Source: JAMXLL01 sp035279875
Lineage (GTDB): Bacteria; Desulfobacterota; Binatia; Binatales; Binataceae
Reading direction: 5' to 3'
Length of the DNA stretch: 26,240 bases
Assembly: GCA_035279875.1 (NCBI GenBank)
Contig: DATEGX010000357.1
Coordinates: 1-26,240, forward strand
Shown: positions 7,446-15,967 of the stretch, in pieces
Numbering within the stretch: position 1 is the first letter of the stretch
Layout of the letters: every line of letters begins with the position of its first letter
Made by a program: the position numbers and the translations under genes
The notes under the pieces: generated by a model
What the model was told of the DNA's origin: nothing
The model's input: only the letters and a program-made list of their open reading frames with translations
Database searches by the model: none

Positions 7446-7525
7446 GTCCGAAGACGCAGAGTGGGGGCCGTTGAACTGATGAGAGCAGGCCCGGGCGAAA
7501 GCAACAGGTAAAGCCGGAACGTGAT

Positions 7526-9874
7526 TCACGGCTTGGCGCTGGGCAGCGCCAGCGATCCAACTCCTTCCCGGCTTTGTTCCGTGGCCGCAGCGTCGGTGAA
7601 CGCCTCCGCCACGGTGGCTCCGGCACCGGCGGCGGCTGCCATCCCCGCTTCCCGGTTATCGATGAGCGGACTAACGGGCGCTGACTTCGCGCCGCCGTTG
7701 GAGGTTGCCTCGCCGGGATGACCCGCGGCGTCGTGTGCCACCTCGGGCTGAATCGCCGGCGTACCCTGAGGCACCAGGCGCAGCCCGGGCTCGCGCTTGA
7801 TCGCATCGACCAAACGGCGGGCGATCTCGTCGGAAGTCTGGGTCGCGCCTTTGAGTTGAACAGGATAGCGCAGCACGATTTCGATTCCCGCATTGCCGAG
7901 CACCAGCCGGCTTTGCGGGCGCGGCATCTCGATTCGGAGGTTAAGCTCGCGCTCGAGGCCCCGGTACTCGCGCTGGATAGTGTCGCGATAGCGCGCGAAG
8001 ACCTCGGTCACCACTTCAATCAGGCGCCGCTCGGCGAGTCGGTAGTCACAATCGGGCGCGAGACTGAGGCGCAACTCGTTCCAGACGAAGCTGCTGCCTG
8101 GCAGTTGCTTGAAAAAATTGCCGTTGGGCTGGAACACCACCGAGTTCGGGAAAACCACCACCCGGCCGGTCGGTTGGCGGCCGGCGTCGTCGCTGCCCAG
8201 CTCCATCAGAGTCATCTTGAACAAACCAATTTCGAGCACGTCGCCGCTGATGCCTGAGATTTGCACGCGGTCGCCCACACGAATCCCGTAACGCCCGCTC
8301 AAGTAGAAATAGCCGGCAAGGGACAGGATAACGTTCTGCAGGGTCAGCGCGATGCCGGCTGCGGCGAAGCCCATCACGGTGGCCAACGCGCCGAGTTCGT
8401 TGGCAAAATCGAAGAGCAGCACCAGCGCGATAATCGCCACAACGACAATGCGGCTGAACTGGAGCAACTGGTGGCGCCGCTGGAGATCTTGCACGTAGCG
8501 GAAAGTCAGCCTGCGCCATAGCGCCGCGCCCAAAACTACCGCCAGCAACAGCATTAACAGGCCGCCGAGGCGAACCAGCAGACTACGAAGGTCGGCCTTG
8601 AAGCGCTGGTCGACCAGCCCGCGCCATCGTTCCAGATTTGCGACGTACTGGTTCAGCGCCACCGCCTGCTTTGACAGCGGCAGCAACGCATCGACCAGCA
8701 TCTGATGGCGGCGGGTGAGAGCCTCGGCCTGGCGCTGGATATTCTTGATAGTCGCGAGGTCATTCGAAGAGCGATGGGTCGCAAGTGCGAGCGCCTGCTC
8801 GTTGATGCGCCTGATTTCCTCGACCAGCGGGGCCCGCAATTGTTCGCCCGTGGCGAGGACCTGATTGGTCAGGTCGATCGTGGTTGCGAGAGCCTGCCGC
8901 TTTTGCGTGAGCGCGATCAGGTTTGAAGCCTGGCCGATTATCCCCGTTGCGGACGTATCCGGGCGGTTGGCCCCCGCCGAAGCCGCGACGAGATTCGCTG
9001 TCAGCGGCTGCTGCGTGCTCTTGCCTTCGACGCTGGGCGGCCTGACGCTCGCCTCGAGTTGCGCGATTTGCGCTTCGAGGCCGGTCGCCGACCCGTCGGC
9101 ACCGCCGGTCGCGGTTTCGAAATCGATCATGGCCGCGATCGAATCGACGCGCGATTGGGCCAGCGTCAGTTCGGCTCGGGCGGTCGCTAGCAGATGGGTC
9201 AGCGAATCACGTTGTGCACCCCGCGCCCGGCTCAATTGCTGCTCGAGGCCACTGACGCGCACCTTGGCGGCATCAACCGCGGCCTGCGCTTCGTTGCGGT
9301 CCGACGTCAGCTTGCCCAACTCGCTCGTAGGGTTGTTGACCGAAGACGACCCACTCGGAGTCCCAGGCAACGGCGCGCCGGTCTGGCCCGGGCCTCCGGT
9401 CGTCGGTGATCCCTGCTCGATCAGCTTCGCGGCCGCATCAGCATATTCGAAGCCCAGGTCGACCGCCCGGTTCGCGTTCTGACGATCGTCGGATACGTAG
9501 AGCGTCTCGGCTGGCTCTGTCGCAAGGCGCTCCTCGACGTCGAGATGCCGATACCATCCAATTAGCTGGCCCAGGTAAGAGATGATCGCGTGGCTGTCGA
9601 CGGAGGGTCTGGGGCTTTCACTTGAGGTGTTAGTCGCGACCGGCTGGGCAGGAACGACCGGCCCGGTGGCCAAAGAGGACGGCTGGGTCCCGTCGGGACT
9701 CGCCGCAGCGGTCGAAGCCGCTGCTGCTCCTGGCCCTTCCGCGCCCGAAACTAATATTGCCCCAATCAGCATCGCCGCGAACACGCCGGTTACGACGGCG
9801 CCGATCGCATACGGCCGGCGGCGTGCATTTCGCGGCGTCCGCGCCTTACCAATCCGCAGTTGAGATGCCGTCAT
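7526..9874 (-). CDS. Large MscS-family mechanosensitive channel with coiled-coil periplasmic domain
   Basis: A 782-residue MscS-type channel. Order: basic N-terminus, membrane helix 24-43, a long periplasmic part (about 44-430) that is low-complexity at first and then helical with coiled-coil stretches (about 185-275 and 320-420), three membrane helices (about 431-452, 473-494, 497-519), the MscS beta domain (about 525-585, with GIRVGDRVQISGISGDVLEIG and VVVFPNSVVFQPNG) and a C-terminal alpha/beta part. The last 80 residues are Ala/Gly-rich and probably disordered. The pore helix is glycine- and alanine-rich as expected (MGFAAAGIALTLQN). These channels release solutes on hypo-osmotic shock. 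ATG at 9874 is used; the ribosome-binding site is weak. It converges on tadC. Confidence 0.92.
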   Translation of the reverse strand: MTASQLRIGKARTPRNARRRPYAIGAVVTGVFAAMLIGAILVSGAEGPGAAAASTAAASPDGTQPSSLATGPVVPAQPVATNTSSESPRPSVDSHAIISYLGQLIGWYRHLDVEERLATEPAETLYVSDDRQNANRAVDLGFEYADAAAKLIEQGSPTTGGPGQTGAPLPGTPSGSSSVNNPTSELGKLTSDRNEAQAAVDAAKVRVSGLEQQLSRARGAQRDSLTHLLATARAELTLAQSRVDSIAAMIDFETATGGADGSATGLEAQIAQLEASVRPPSVEGKSTQQPLTANLVAASAGANRPDTSATGIIGQASNLIALTQKRQALATTIDLTNQVLATGEQLRAPLVEEIRRINEQALALATHRSSNDLATIKNIQRQAEALTRRHQMLVDALLPLSKQAVALNQYVANLERWRGLVDQRFKADLRSLLVRLGGLLMLLLAVVLGAALWRRLTFRYVQDLQRRHQLLQFSRIVVVAIIALVLLFDFANELGALATVMGFAAAGIALTLQNVILSLAGYFYLSGRYGIRVGDRVQISGISGDVLEIGLFKMTLMELGSDDAGRQPTGRVVVFPNSVVFQPNGNFFKQLPGSSFVWNELRLSLAPDCDYRLAERRLIEVVTEVFARYRDTIQREYRGLERELNLRIEMPRPQSRLVLGNAGIEIVLRYPVQLKGATQTSDEIARRLVDAIKREPGLRLVPQGTPAIQPEVAHDAAGHPGEATSNGGAKSAPVSPLIDNREAGMAAAAGAGATVAEAFTDAAATEQSREGVGSLALPSAKP

Positions 9875-10185
9875 ATCCGCGATGTATCGCTGTCGAAATT
9901 GAGTCTATTCAGCACACCCACAACCATCACAACATCAGACCTGTGAGCTTAGCAGCGGCGGGTCGGTTCCAAGGACCCCTTCAGGCTAACGGAGCCGGCA
10001 ACCGTAGTCGACCTCGCCGAGACAAATGAGCCTATGCGAAACGGCTCGGGCATAACCGGGTTATACGCGGTCCGGCGGACGGGGTTGCAAAAAGGACGGC
10101 AGCCGCAGGTAACTTCGCACCTACGAAGGATCGAACCCAGAAGAAGTGGTCCTCGAGACCGGAAGAGCGAAGCGGTCGAATGCGC
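9875..10185. other. Gene-free region upstream of the MscS gene
   Basis: No coding region I can support. It holds several small dyads: ATAACC-G-GGTTAT (10052-10064), CTTCG-N6-CGAAG near 10112-10127 and GGTC-N5-GACC near 10148-10160. The MscS promoter must lie here, since that gene reads away from this region, but I see no clear -35/-10 pair. A GGTTCGATCC string on the minus strand resembles a tRNA T-loop, but the flanking stem does not pair. Confidence 0.5.
10052..10064. repeat. Palindrome ATAACC-G-GGTTAT
   Basis: Six-base perfect arms flank one central base, 178 bases upstream of the MscS start. This is operator-like geometry with no known binding protein. Confidence 0.35.
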
Positions 10186-10226
10186 AAAAAAGGCGAGGCA
10201 GGCAGTTCGGGGTCTGCCTGCCTCGC
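10186..10226 (-). terminator. Intrinsic terminator of the small exported-protein gene
   Basis: On the minus strand a perfect 13-bp stem (10226-10214 with 10205-10193, arm GCGAGGCAGGCAG) closes an eight-base loop and is followed by TTTTTT (10191-10186). It lies about 50 bases after the stop of the 115-residue exported protein and is one of the strongest terminators in the window. Confidence 0.93.
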
Positions 10227-10274
10227 GGGGACGGGACGTGCGCCTTGGGGGCGAGCGCAGATCCCTGTGCGGAG

Positions 10275-10622
10275 TTATTTTGTGGTGATTACCAGGCTGC
10301 CATCCCAGTTCGGAAGGTCGGGTAAGGCTTGCTCGGCGGCCTGCGCGTCGCTCATCGCCTGTTCGTAGCGGCCGAACTCGTAGTCACGTTGGGCCGCCAG
10401 GTAGTCACTATCGGCCACCGGGCTTTCGAACGAGGCGAGCGCGGCGTTGCGCATTCGCTCACCCGCTTCGCCCAGTACCTGCTGGGTTTCCTGCTGCGTG
10501 GGCAGCACTACGGCGTCGTCGAACATCGCGCTCTGGCCGGACCATGCCGGGAGCGCGGTTGCGCCCATCAGGGCTACGGCGCCGATAATCGCTGCCGTCT
10601 TCGATGGAGATTGGAACTTCAT
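10275..10622 (-). CDS. Small exported protein of unknown function
   Basis: A 115-residue protein I do not recognise. It begins MKFQSPSKTAAIIGAVALMG, a Sec signal peptide with a basic n-region and a hydrophobic core, with likely cleavage near residues 28-32 (AWSGQSA). The mature part is about 85 residues, acidic, helical and without cysteine. Its last third (YLAAQRDYEFGRYEQAMSDA) looks like a single TPR-like helical pair. ATG at 10622 is chosen because GGGAGG stands seven bases upstream; a start 45 bases earlier is possible in frame but would bury the signal peptide. It has its own strong terminator and stands alone between glnA and the MscS gene, both on the same strand. Confidence 0.78.
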   Translation of the reverse strand: MKFQSPSKTAAIIGAVALMGATALPAWSGQSAMFDDAVVLPTQQETQQVLGEAGERMRNAALASFESPVADSDYLAAQRDYEFGRYEQAMSDAQAAEQALPDLPNWDGSLVITTK

Positions 10623-10974
10623 TGGACTACCTCCCACCATTGAGAAATCGGCGATTCGCGCCGCCAATAAGCCGTTCGTGCGCGTCCGCCATGGCAGCCA
10701 ATGATAGCGAGGAACGTGCCGACTCGAGCGGTTTGGATTCGACTATCGGGTAGCTGGGGTCACGGGCGGATTACGGTTTGGAAACTTATTCGACAATGCA
10801 GAAAAGATAATCGATTTCTCTAAGAAATGGGCTCGTCTGTTCGGTATTTTGGACGAACGCGCCGCGCCAATAACGGAGCGCGCCAAGGCTCACAAGCCGG
10901 GAGGCTCTAGCCGCCGCGGGGCTCGCCGATCACGCGAATTTCGCGAAATCCAGTGAATTTGCTTGGCGAAATGC
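10623..10974. other. Gene-free region between glnA and the small exported protein
   Basis: No gene is seen. It contains a short perfect hairpin ATTTCT-CTA-AGAAAT (10814-10828) and GTTCG-N10-CGAAC (10839-10858). The promoter of the exported-protein gene should lie here. A weak candidate on the minus strand is TTGTCG, 17 bases, TAATCC, but the -10 match is poor. Confidence 0.5.
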
Positions 10975-11004
10975 AAAACGGGCGGCGGGAAATCCCGCCG
11001 CCCG
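10975..11004 (-). terminator. Intrinsic terminator of glnA
   Basis: An 11-bp perfect GC stem (11004-10994 with 10989-10979, arm CGGGCGGCGGG) closes a four-base loop and is followed on the minus strand by TTTT. It begins 25 bases after the glnA stop. The T-run is short, but the stem is very stable. Confidence 0.88.
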
Positions 11005-11028
11005 TGGTGCGACTGTGTCGCGTAACGA

Positions 11029-12441
11029 TCAGGAGTCGAAATAGAGCGCGAACTCGTACGGATGCGGCCGCAAGCGCGCCTGGCTGACTTCGCGATTGTA
11101 CTTGTAGTCAATCCAGGTCTCGATCAAGTCCTCGGTGAAAACATCGCCCTTCAGCAGGAACTCGTGGTCGTGCTTGAGGTTCTCAAGCGCCGCCTCGAGT
11201 GAAGCGGGCATGCTCGGAACTTCGGAAAGCTCAGCCGGGGTCAGGGCGTAGATATCCTTGTCGAGCGGCTGGCCGGGATCGAGCCGGCGCTGGATTCCGT
11301 CAAGCCCTGCCATCAGCATTGCGGAGAACGCCAGGTAAGGGTTGCAGGTCGGATCGGGGAAGCGCACCTCGATACGTTTGGCCTTGGGCGACGGCGAGTA
11401 CATCGGGATACGCACCGAAGCTGAGCGATTGCGGCTCGAGTAGGCCAGGTTGATGGGGGCCTCGAAGCCCGGCACCAGCCGCCGGTAGGAATTGGTCGTC
11501 GGATTGGTGAACGCGGCCAGGGCCGGCGCGTGATGCAGGATCCCGGCGATATAGTGGAGGGCCAGTTCGGACATTCCGGCGTACCCGGAGCCTGCAAACA
11601 GCGGGGTCTCGCCCTTCCAGATGCTCTGATGGGTATGCATCCCGGAGCCGTTGTCGCCGAAAATCGGCTTCGGCATGAAGGTCACCGTCATGCCATGGCG
11701 GGTTGCGACGTTTTTGCAGATGTATTTGTACCAGGTCAGCCAGTCCGCCATTTTGGTCAGCGAATTGAAGCGCATGTCGATTTCGGCCTGACCGGCGGTC
11801 GCGACTTCGTGATGCTGCTTCTCGACCCGGATTCCAACCCGCTCCATCTCGAGCACCATCTCGGAGCGCACATCCTGCAAGGTATCGTTGGGCGGAACCG
11901 GGAAGTAGCCTTCTTTATAACGCGGTTTGTAACCGAGATTGGCGCCCTCCTTGCCGCTGTTCCACGAGCCCTCATTCGAGTCGATGTAGTAGTAACTGCA
12001 ATGCTGATTGGTGTCGTAGCGGATACCGTTGAAAATGAAGAACTCGGGTTCGGGGCCAAAGTAGGCGGTTTCTCCGATCCCGGTCGTCTTTAGATAAGCT
12101 TCGGCCTTGCGTGCCACGTTGCGCGGGTCACGGGTGTACTCGGCACGGGTGATCGGATCCTGGATATTGCAAATGAGCGAGAGGGTCGGATCCTTGGTAA
12201 ACGGATCGAGCACCGCACTGTCGGGATCGGGGATCACCAGCATGTCGCTGTTGTCGATCGCCTGCCATCCGCGAATCGATGAGCCGTCGAAACCAAGGCC
12301 TTCTTCGAACGGCGCTTCATCCTTGAACTCGCTGGTGGGCGCGGTGAAGTGTTGCCAGGTGCCGAGCATGTCGATGAACTTGATATCGACCATCACGACA
12401 GCCTTTTCCTTGATCATCTGCAGAACTTGTTTAGGAGTCAT
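11029..12441 (-). CDS. glnA: Type I glutamine synthetase
   Basis: A 470-residue GSI-type glutamine synthetase that makes glutamine from glutamate, ammonia and ATP in the cytoplasm as a dodecamer. Visible are FDGSSIRGW (51-59), the GPEPEFF active-site Glu motif (129-135), the glutamate-site block NGSGMHTHQS (264-273), and NPTTNSYRRLVPG (313-325). Tyr398 in DKDIYALTP aligns with the adenylylated Tyr397 of E. coli GlnA, so GlnE-type control is likely (GSI-beta). No GlnK, NtrB or NtrC gene is nearby. ATG at 12439-12441 (minus) follows a GGAGGAAGG tract about 12 bases upstream. It has its own terminator, so it is probably monocistronic. Confidence 0.98.
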   Translation of the reverse strand: MTPKQVLQMIKEKAVVMVDIKFIDMLGTWQHFTAPTSEFKDEAPFEEGLGFDGSSIRGWQAIDNSDMLVIPDPDSAVLDPFTKDPTLSLICNIQDPITRAEYTRDPRNVARKAEAYLKTTGIGETAYFGPEPEFFIFNGIRYDTNQHCSYYYIDSNEGSWNSGKEGANLGYKPRYKEGYFPVPPNDTLQDVRSEMVLEMERVGIRVEKQHHEVATAGQAEIDMRFNSLTKMADWLTWYKYICKNVATRHGMTVTFMPKPIFGDNGSGMHTHQSIWKGETPLFAGSGYAGMSELALHYIAGILHHAPALAAFTNPTTNSYRRLVPGFEAPINLAYSSRNRSASVRIPMYSPSPKAKRIEVRFPDPTCNPYLAFSAMLMAGLDGIQRRLDPGQPLDKDIYALTPAELSEVPSMPASLEAALENLKHDHEFLLKGDVFTEDLIETWIDYKYNREVSQARLRPHPYEFALYFDS

Positions 12442-12939
12442 CTGACTCGCCTTCCTCCTCGCCGCGGTTTAAGGGGCGGCACACCCGTCAATTGAGATTT
12501 TGTATCGCGAACGGTATCGGGGCGCAATTTCGCCGTGCCGGGAACGAATCAAAATCGAAGCCCAGTTGCGGCTGCACGCTTTTGAGCTGAAGCCGAGTGC
12601 CGCCGAACGCCATCTCGAATAGCATTTGCTGCCTCTTTTATTCGCATTCGTAACGCTAACGAAGCTGGTGCGTCGTTTCCTGAAATCCGCTCAAGCCACC
12701 GATTCGCTCATCGGCCCCCATATACGCTGGCCGGATTTCCTCCCCGATGCCTCGGACGGCCGCACGGATACCGGTCCGCAAAAACTAATGAGTCTGCATT
12801 GGAGCATGAATCAGGCCATCAAAGGCTATCGCAAGTCGGGATTGCGGAAGACGAGCGAGGCGAGGCCGCATCGCGTGAGCCATGAGTTGCTCTACGAATC
12901 AACTTCGTCAAATTTTGCGTCATTAGCCCTTTATTTTGT
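12442..12939. other. Intergenic region upstream of glnA
   Basis: Roughly 500 bases without a gene I can support. A plus-strand open frame (12626-12967) has no ribosome-binding site and no family features, and it runs into the end of the DUF1646 gene. A weak sigma70-like pair for glnA on the minus strand is TTGCGC (12527-12522), 17 bases, TACAAA (12504-12499). The stretch at 12905-12960 is A/T-rich. Confidence 0.5.
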
Positions 12940-13950
12940 TTACAATAGCCATAGAAAGCCAAAATAGATGCTCAACATGACGAGACCCAGCGGCACGCCT
13001 ACCCGCGACCATTCGCCCGTGCTCATTCGCAGTTTTCCGGCACAAACGATGTTTGGCACATTGCCCGGGATCAGCATGCCTCCCGAGACCAGCAGCGAAA
13101 TCAATGCGATCCGTGCCCGCGCCGGTTCAATCCGATGGAATTCGATCGCCACCAGAGTCGAATTGTCCAGCGCCGCCGACACGATATTGGCCCAGTAAAG
13201 CGCCCCGTTCGAAAGTGTCCCGAGGTAGCGCGAGGCAATCGGCGAACAGGCGGTGCCGATCAGAATAAGCCCGGAAATAAAGGCGAAAATCCTGACCCCC
13301 TGCAGCAGTGCGTCGAGCGGCCGTTCAACTATCGCGTCGCCCGCCCCGATCAGATCGTAATCCCCCCGTGTCAGATAGGCGGTCAGCACGCCGATGGCCG
13401 CGATTCCGGGCAAAACCCATGGAGCAAGCAGGCCAAATAGTCCGCCGAAGCTCAGGTTCATCGCCGCCGCCGCGAGCGTCGCGAGCGGACCGCCAATCGG
13501 CGTCAGCGCCGAGCCGAGCCCAATCGCAAAGCATCCCAAAACCACCACGCGGGTACGCTGAGCCGGTCCCAGGCCCATCAAGCCAACGCCCTCGACCAGG
13601 ATCAAAGCCGCGATAATTGCGGTTATAAGGCTGGAGACCAGGCCGATCACCACAACCGCGAACGCGGTCAGCGTCGGCCGCGGCATAAGTTGGCGCATTC
13701 GAGTAAACCCACTGTCGAGCGTGTGCCTTAGCAAGCCGAACAAGAGACCCGCCGCCATCACCGTTATCGTGATGGGCAACGGGTCGCGAACAGCCTGGCC
13801 GAGTAACTGCCATCCCCATTGACCCGTCACGGTGACTGCCAGCAGGCCGAGCGCGAAGCAGTAAGGCTCGAGATTATGCTCCAGCGGGGCGAGTATCAGC
13901 GGGCCAAGCAGCAGTGCGAGCAGTATGGCTGCGGCCACGGTCGTATTCAT
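12940..13950 (-). CDS. DUF1646 putative cation transporter
   Basis: A 336-residue integral membrane protein with about ten hydrophobic helices. The C-terminal block SGGMLIPGNVPNIVCAGKLR followed by STGEWSRVGVPLG is the hallmark of DUF1646, a family placed in the ion-transporter superfamily and annotated as predicted cation transporter; the transported ion is not established. A second conserved block, GSALTPIGGPLATLAAA (about 151-167), resembles a half-helix pair of that fold. ATG at 13950 is used; no strong ribosome-binding site is visible. It diverges from the acyl-CoA dehydrogenase gene across about 100 bases. Confidence 0.85.
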   Translation of the reverse strand: MNTTVAAAILLALLLGPLILAPLEHNLEPYCFALGLLAVTVTGQWGWQLLGQAVRDPLPITITVMAAGLLFGLLRHTLDSGFTRMRQLMPRPTLTAFAVVVIGLVSSLITAIIAALILVEGVGLMGLGPAQRTRVVVLGCFAIGLGSALTPIGGPLATLAAAAMNLSFGGLFGLLAPWVLPGIAAIGVLTAYLTRGDYDLIGAGDAIVERPLDALLQGVRIFAFISGLILIGTACSPIASRYLGTLSNGALYWANIVSAALDNSTLVAIEFHRIEPARARIALISLLVSGGMLIPGNVPNIVCAGKLRMSTGEWSRVGVPLGLVMLSIYFGFLWLL

Positions 13951-14054
13951 TTGGTCGCGAATGCTCTTGGAAGCTGAGCCCGCAGGCGAGTAATAATGAG
14001 CGCAGCGAATTTAGCGGCCGGCGGTCCGCCATTCAACCGCCCCGGAGAACCGCG

Positions 14055-15218
14055 ATGGACTTTGAACTTACCGGCGCCCAGCAGGAAATCGTCAGCGGCG
14101 TAAGAGCCTTATGCCAGCGTTTTCCCGATGAATATTGGCGCGGTCAGGATGCTCGCCACGAGTTCCCGCACGATTTCTACCGTGCGGTCGCCGACGCCGG
14201 TTTCCTCGGTATTGCGATACCCGAAGAATATGGCGGCAGCGGCCTCGGCATCACCGAGGCGGCGCTGGTGATGCGCGAGTTGGCCTATACCGGCGCGATG
14301 AACGCCGCCAGCGCGGTTCACCTTGGAATTTTCGGCCTGACGCCGGTGGTTCGATACGGCAGCGAAGACCTGAAGCGGCGGATCCTGCCGCGTTCGGTGA
14401 GCGGCGAGTTTCACATTTCCTTCGCCGTCACCGAGCCTGACGCCGGCAACGATATTACGCATATCAAGACCTTCGCCCGCCGCGACGGCGACAATTATGT
14501 GATTAACGGCCGCAAGGTCTTCACCACCAAGGCTCAGGAAGCGCATAAGATGCTGCTCCTGACCCGCACAACGCCAATAGAGCAGGTCACAAAAAAGACC
14601 GATGGAATGAGCCTTTTCCTGGCGGATATGGACCGCAGCGCGGTCGAGGTCCGCGAACTCAAAAAACTCGGACGGCATGCGGTGGATACCAACATGCTGT
14701 TTATCGATGGCCTCAAGGTTTCTGCCGCCGACCTGATTGGCCAGGAGGGGCGCGGCTTCCACATGCTGCTGGACGGGCTCAATCCAGAGCGCATCCTGGT
14801 CGCTTCCGAGGCAATCGGGATTGGCCGCTCAGCGGTCGACCGTGCGGTGCGGTACGCCAAGGAGCGCGTCGTTTTCAGCCGGCCAATCGGCCAGAACCAG
14901 GCGATTGCCCATCCCCTGGCCGACGCTTACTCAAAGCTCGAAGTAGCCGAGCTTATGATTCTCAAGGCCGCATGGTTATTCGACCATGGAAAGCCCTGCG
15001 GCCCGGAGGCCAATATCGCGAAGTTGAGGGCGGCTGACGCCGGCTTTGAGGCCTGCGATCGCGCGGTACAGACGCTCGGCGGCTATGGCTATATGCAGGA
15101 GTACGACGTCGAGCGCTTCTTCCGGGAATGCCGAATGCTCAAAATCGCGCCGGTGTCGCAGGAAATGGTGCTCAACACCATCAGCGAGCATGTCCTGAAG
15201 CTGCCAAGGTCGTATTGA
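14055..15218 (+). CDS. Acyl-CoA dehydrogenase
   Basis: A 387-residue FAD-dependent acyl-CoA dehydrogenase (alpha,beta-desaturation of an acyl-CoA in the cytoplasm, electrons to ETF). Domains in order: N-terminal helices with IPEEYGGSGLG (55-65), the beta domain with ISFAVTEPDAGND (121-133) and a C-terminal helical domain with GGYGYMQEYDVERFFRE. The YEGT catalytic glutamate of the medium-chain type is absent, because that region reads KIAPVSQEM. Glu245 in LNPERIL aligns instead with the catalytic Glu of isovaleryl-CoA and long-chain dehydrogenases. ATG at 14055 follows GGAG; the frame is open further upstream but overlaps the divergent gene. Substrate is not determined. Confidence 0.94.
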   Translation: MDFELTGAQQEIVSGVRALCQRFPDEYWRGQDARHEFPHDFYRAVADAGFLGIAIPEEYGGSGLGITEAALVMRELAYTGAMNAASAVHLGIFGLTPVVRYGSEDLKRRILPRSVSGEFHISFAVTEPDAGNDITHIKTFARRDGDNYVINGRKVFTTKAQEAHKMLLLTRTTPIEQVTKKTDGMSLFLADMDRSAVEVRELKKLGRHAVDTNMLFIDGLKVSAADLIGQEGRGFHMLLDGLNPERILVASEAIGIGRSAVDRAVRYAKERVVFSRPIGQNQAIAHPLADAYSKLEVAELMILKAAWLFDHGKPCGPEANIAKLRAADAGFEACDRAVQTLGGYGYMQEYDVERFFRECRMLKIAPVSQEMVLNTISEHVLKLPRSY

Positions 15219-15254
15219 GGCCCTGAAACCGATTGCGGGGCAGGTAACTTAGTA

Positions 15255-15608
15255 ATGCGCCGGAGCAGTTGGCTGATTCTTTTCGGAGCCGCGGGTTTCG
15301 TTGCGTTCGTGTTTTATTCGCTGATGACGGTCGAACCGGTTCACGTGATTTCGAGCCATCTGAACTACCTGGACGGGCGGGTCTATGTTCAGGGTGCAGT
15401 GATGAATCAAGGTCGCGTGAATAGAGCTATAAACCTCGAAGTGCACTATTACGACGGTAATGGACGCTCGCTAGGCGAAGATACGCTCAAGTTGACTAAA
15501 CTACGTCCGGGTGAGAGACGCGACTTTCGCAGTCCGGGCCAATCTATATCCGGAGTAAAGGATTTTACGATCTTGCTCACTCAAGGGCGTAACCCTTACG
15601 GAAACTGA
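15255..15608 (+). CDS. Membrane-anchored FxLYD-like protein
   Basis: A 117-residue protein with one N-terminal membrane helix (residues 5-24, WLILFGAAGFVAFVFYSLM) and a small beta-sandwich that should face the periplasm. The pattern VYVQGAVMNQGRVNRAINLE, then YYDGNGRSLGEDTLKLTKLRPGE in outline, matches the FxLYD / immunoglobulin-like domains that often accompany cell-envelope proteins. No enzymatic motif is visible. It starts 36 bases after the acyl-CoA dehydrogenase stop and could be co-transcribed, but a functional link is not evident. The ribosome-binding site is weak. Confidence 0.7.
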   Translation: MRRSSWLILFGAAGFVAFVFYSLMTVEPVHVISSHLNYLDGRVYVQGAVMNQGRVNRAINLEVHYYDGNGRSLGEDTLKLTKLRPGERRDFRSPGQSISGVKDFTILLTQGRNPYGN

Positions 15609-15967
15609 ACGTACTAGGGGCGACAGCGACAAATACTGACTGGCTGAGTGACTGGTGAATCGAGCAACCCGCCTAATGGTTGCAATTGAGCACCATTTGT
15701 TGCTGGATATCCAGTAGCAAGGGCGCAACGCGATGACTACAAAGGGGTATTGGCGCGCCGTCTGACTGGTGGCCGTATCGGGGGAGTCGGTCCGGTTGTC
15801 GTATCTTTTAGCAAATCCTCGAGGACAGTTGGGCGTCGATTAACACGCCTGGATTCTGTGCGTAATTTAGCAGTATCCGCGGTCCGGGTTACGGCGGCCT
15901 TACCTCAGCGAGTATGTGCGCGCGTGGACCTTTGGAGCGGGCTGAAACAACGTCTTAGGGGTCCTGG
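15609..15967. other. Gene-free region upstream of the XRE regulator
   Basis: No supported gene. A plus-strand open frame at 15750-15971 overlaps the XRE start, has no recognisable features and lacks a ribosome-binding site. The notable element is the 12-bp palindrome CTGGATATCCAG (15703-15714). The 350-base leader is long for a 144-codon gene and could contain an untranslated regulator-binding region. Confidence 0.5.
15703..15714. repeat. 12-bp perfect palindrome CTGGATATCCAG
   Basis: Fully self-complementary and partly extended by flanking TTG and CAA three bases further out on one side. It lies about 255 bases upstream of the XRE regulator. It may be an operator; no partner is identified. 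Confidence 0.35.

Noticed and set aside
7511..7534. AAGCCG-N12-CGGCTT dyad between tadC and the MscS gene as a two-way terminator
   Set aside because: The stem is only six bases, the loop is long and no T-run follows on either strand.
10110..10180. Possible tRNA on the minus strand
   Set aside because: GGTTCGATCC looks like a T-loop, but the stems around it do not pair and there is no acceptor stem.
12481..12560. Sigma54-like site for glnA
   Set aside because: On the minus strand GGCAC and TTGC occur in order, but the gap is two bases longer than the strict -24/-12 spacing allows.
12626..12967. 113-codon plus-strand frame upstream of glnA
   Set aside because: No ribosome-binding site, no recognisable motif, and its end overlaps the DUF1646 gene. 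It could be revisited if conserved.
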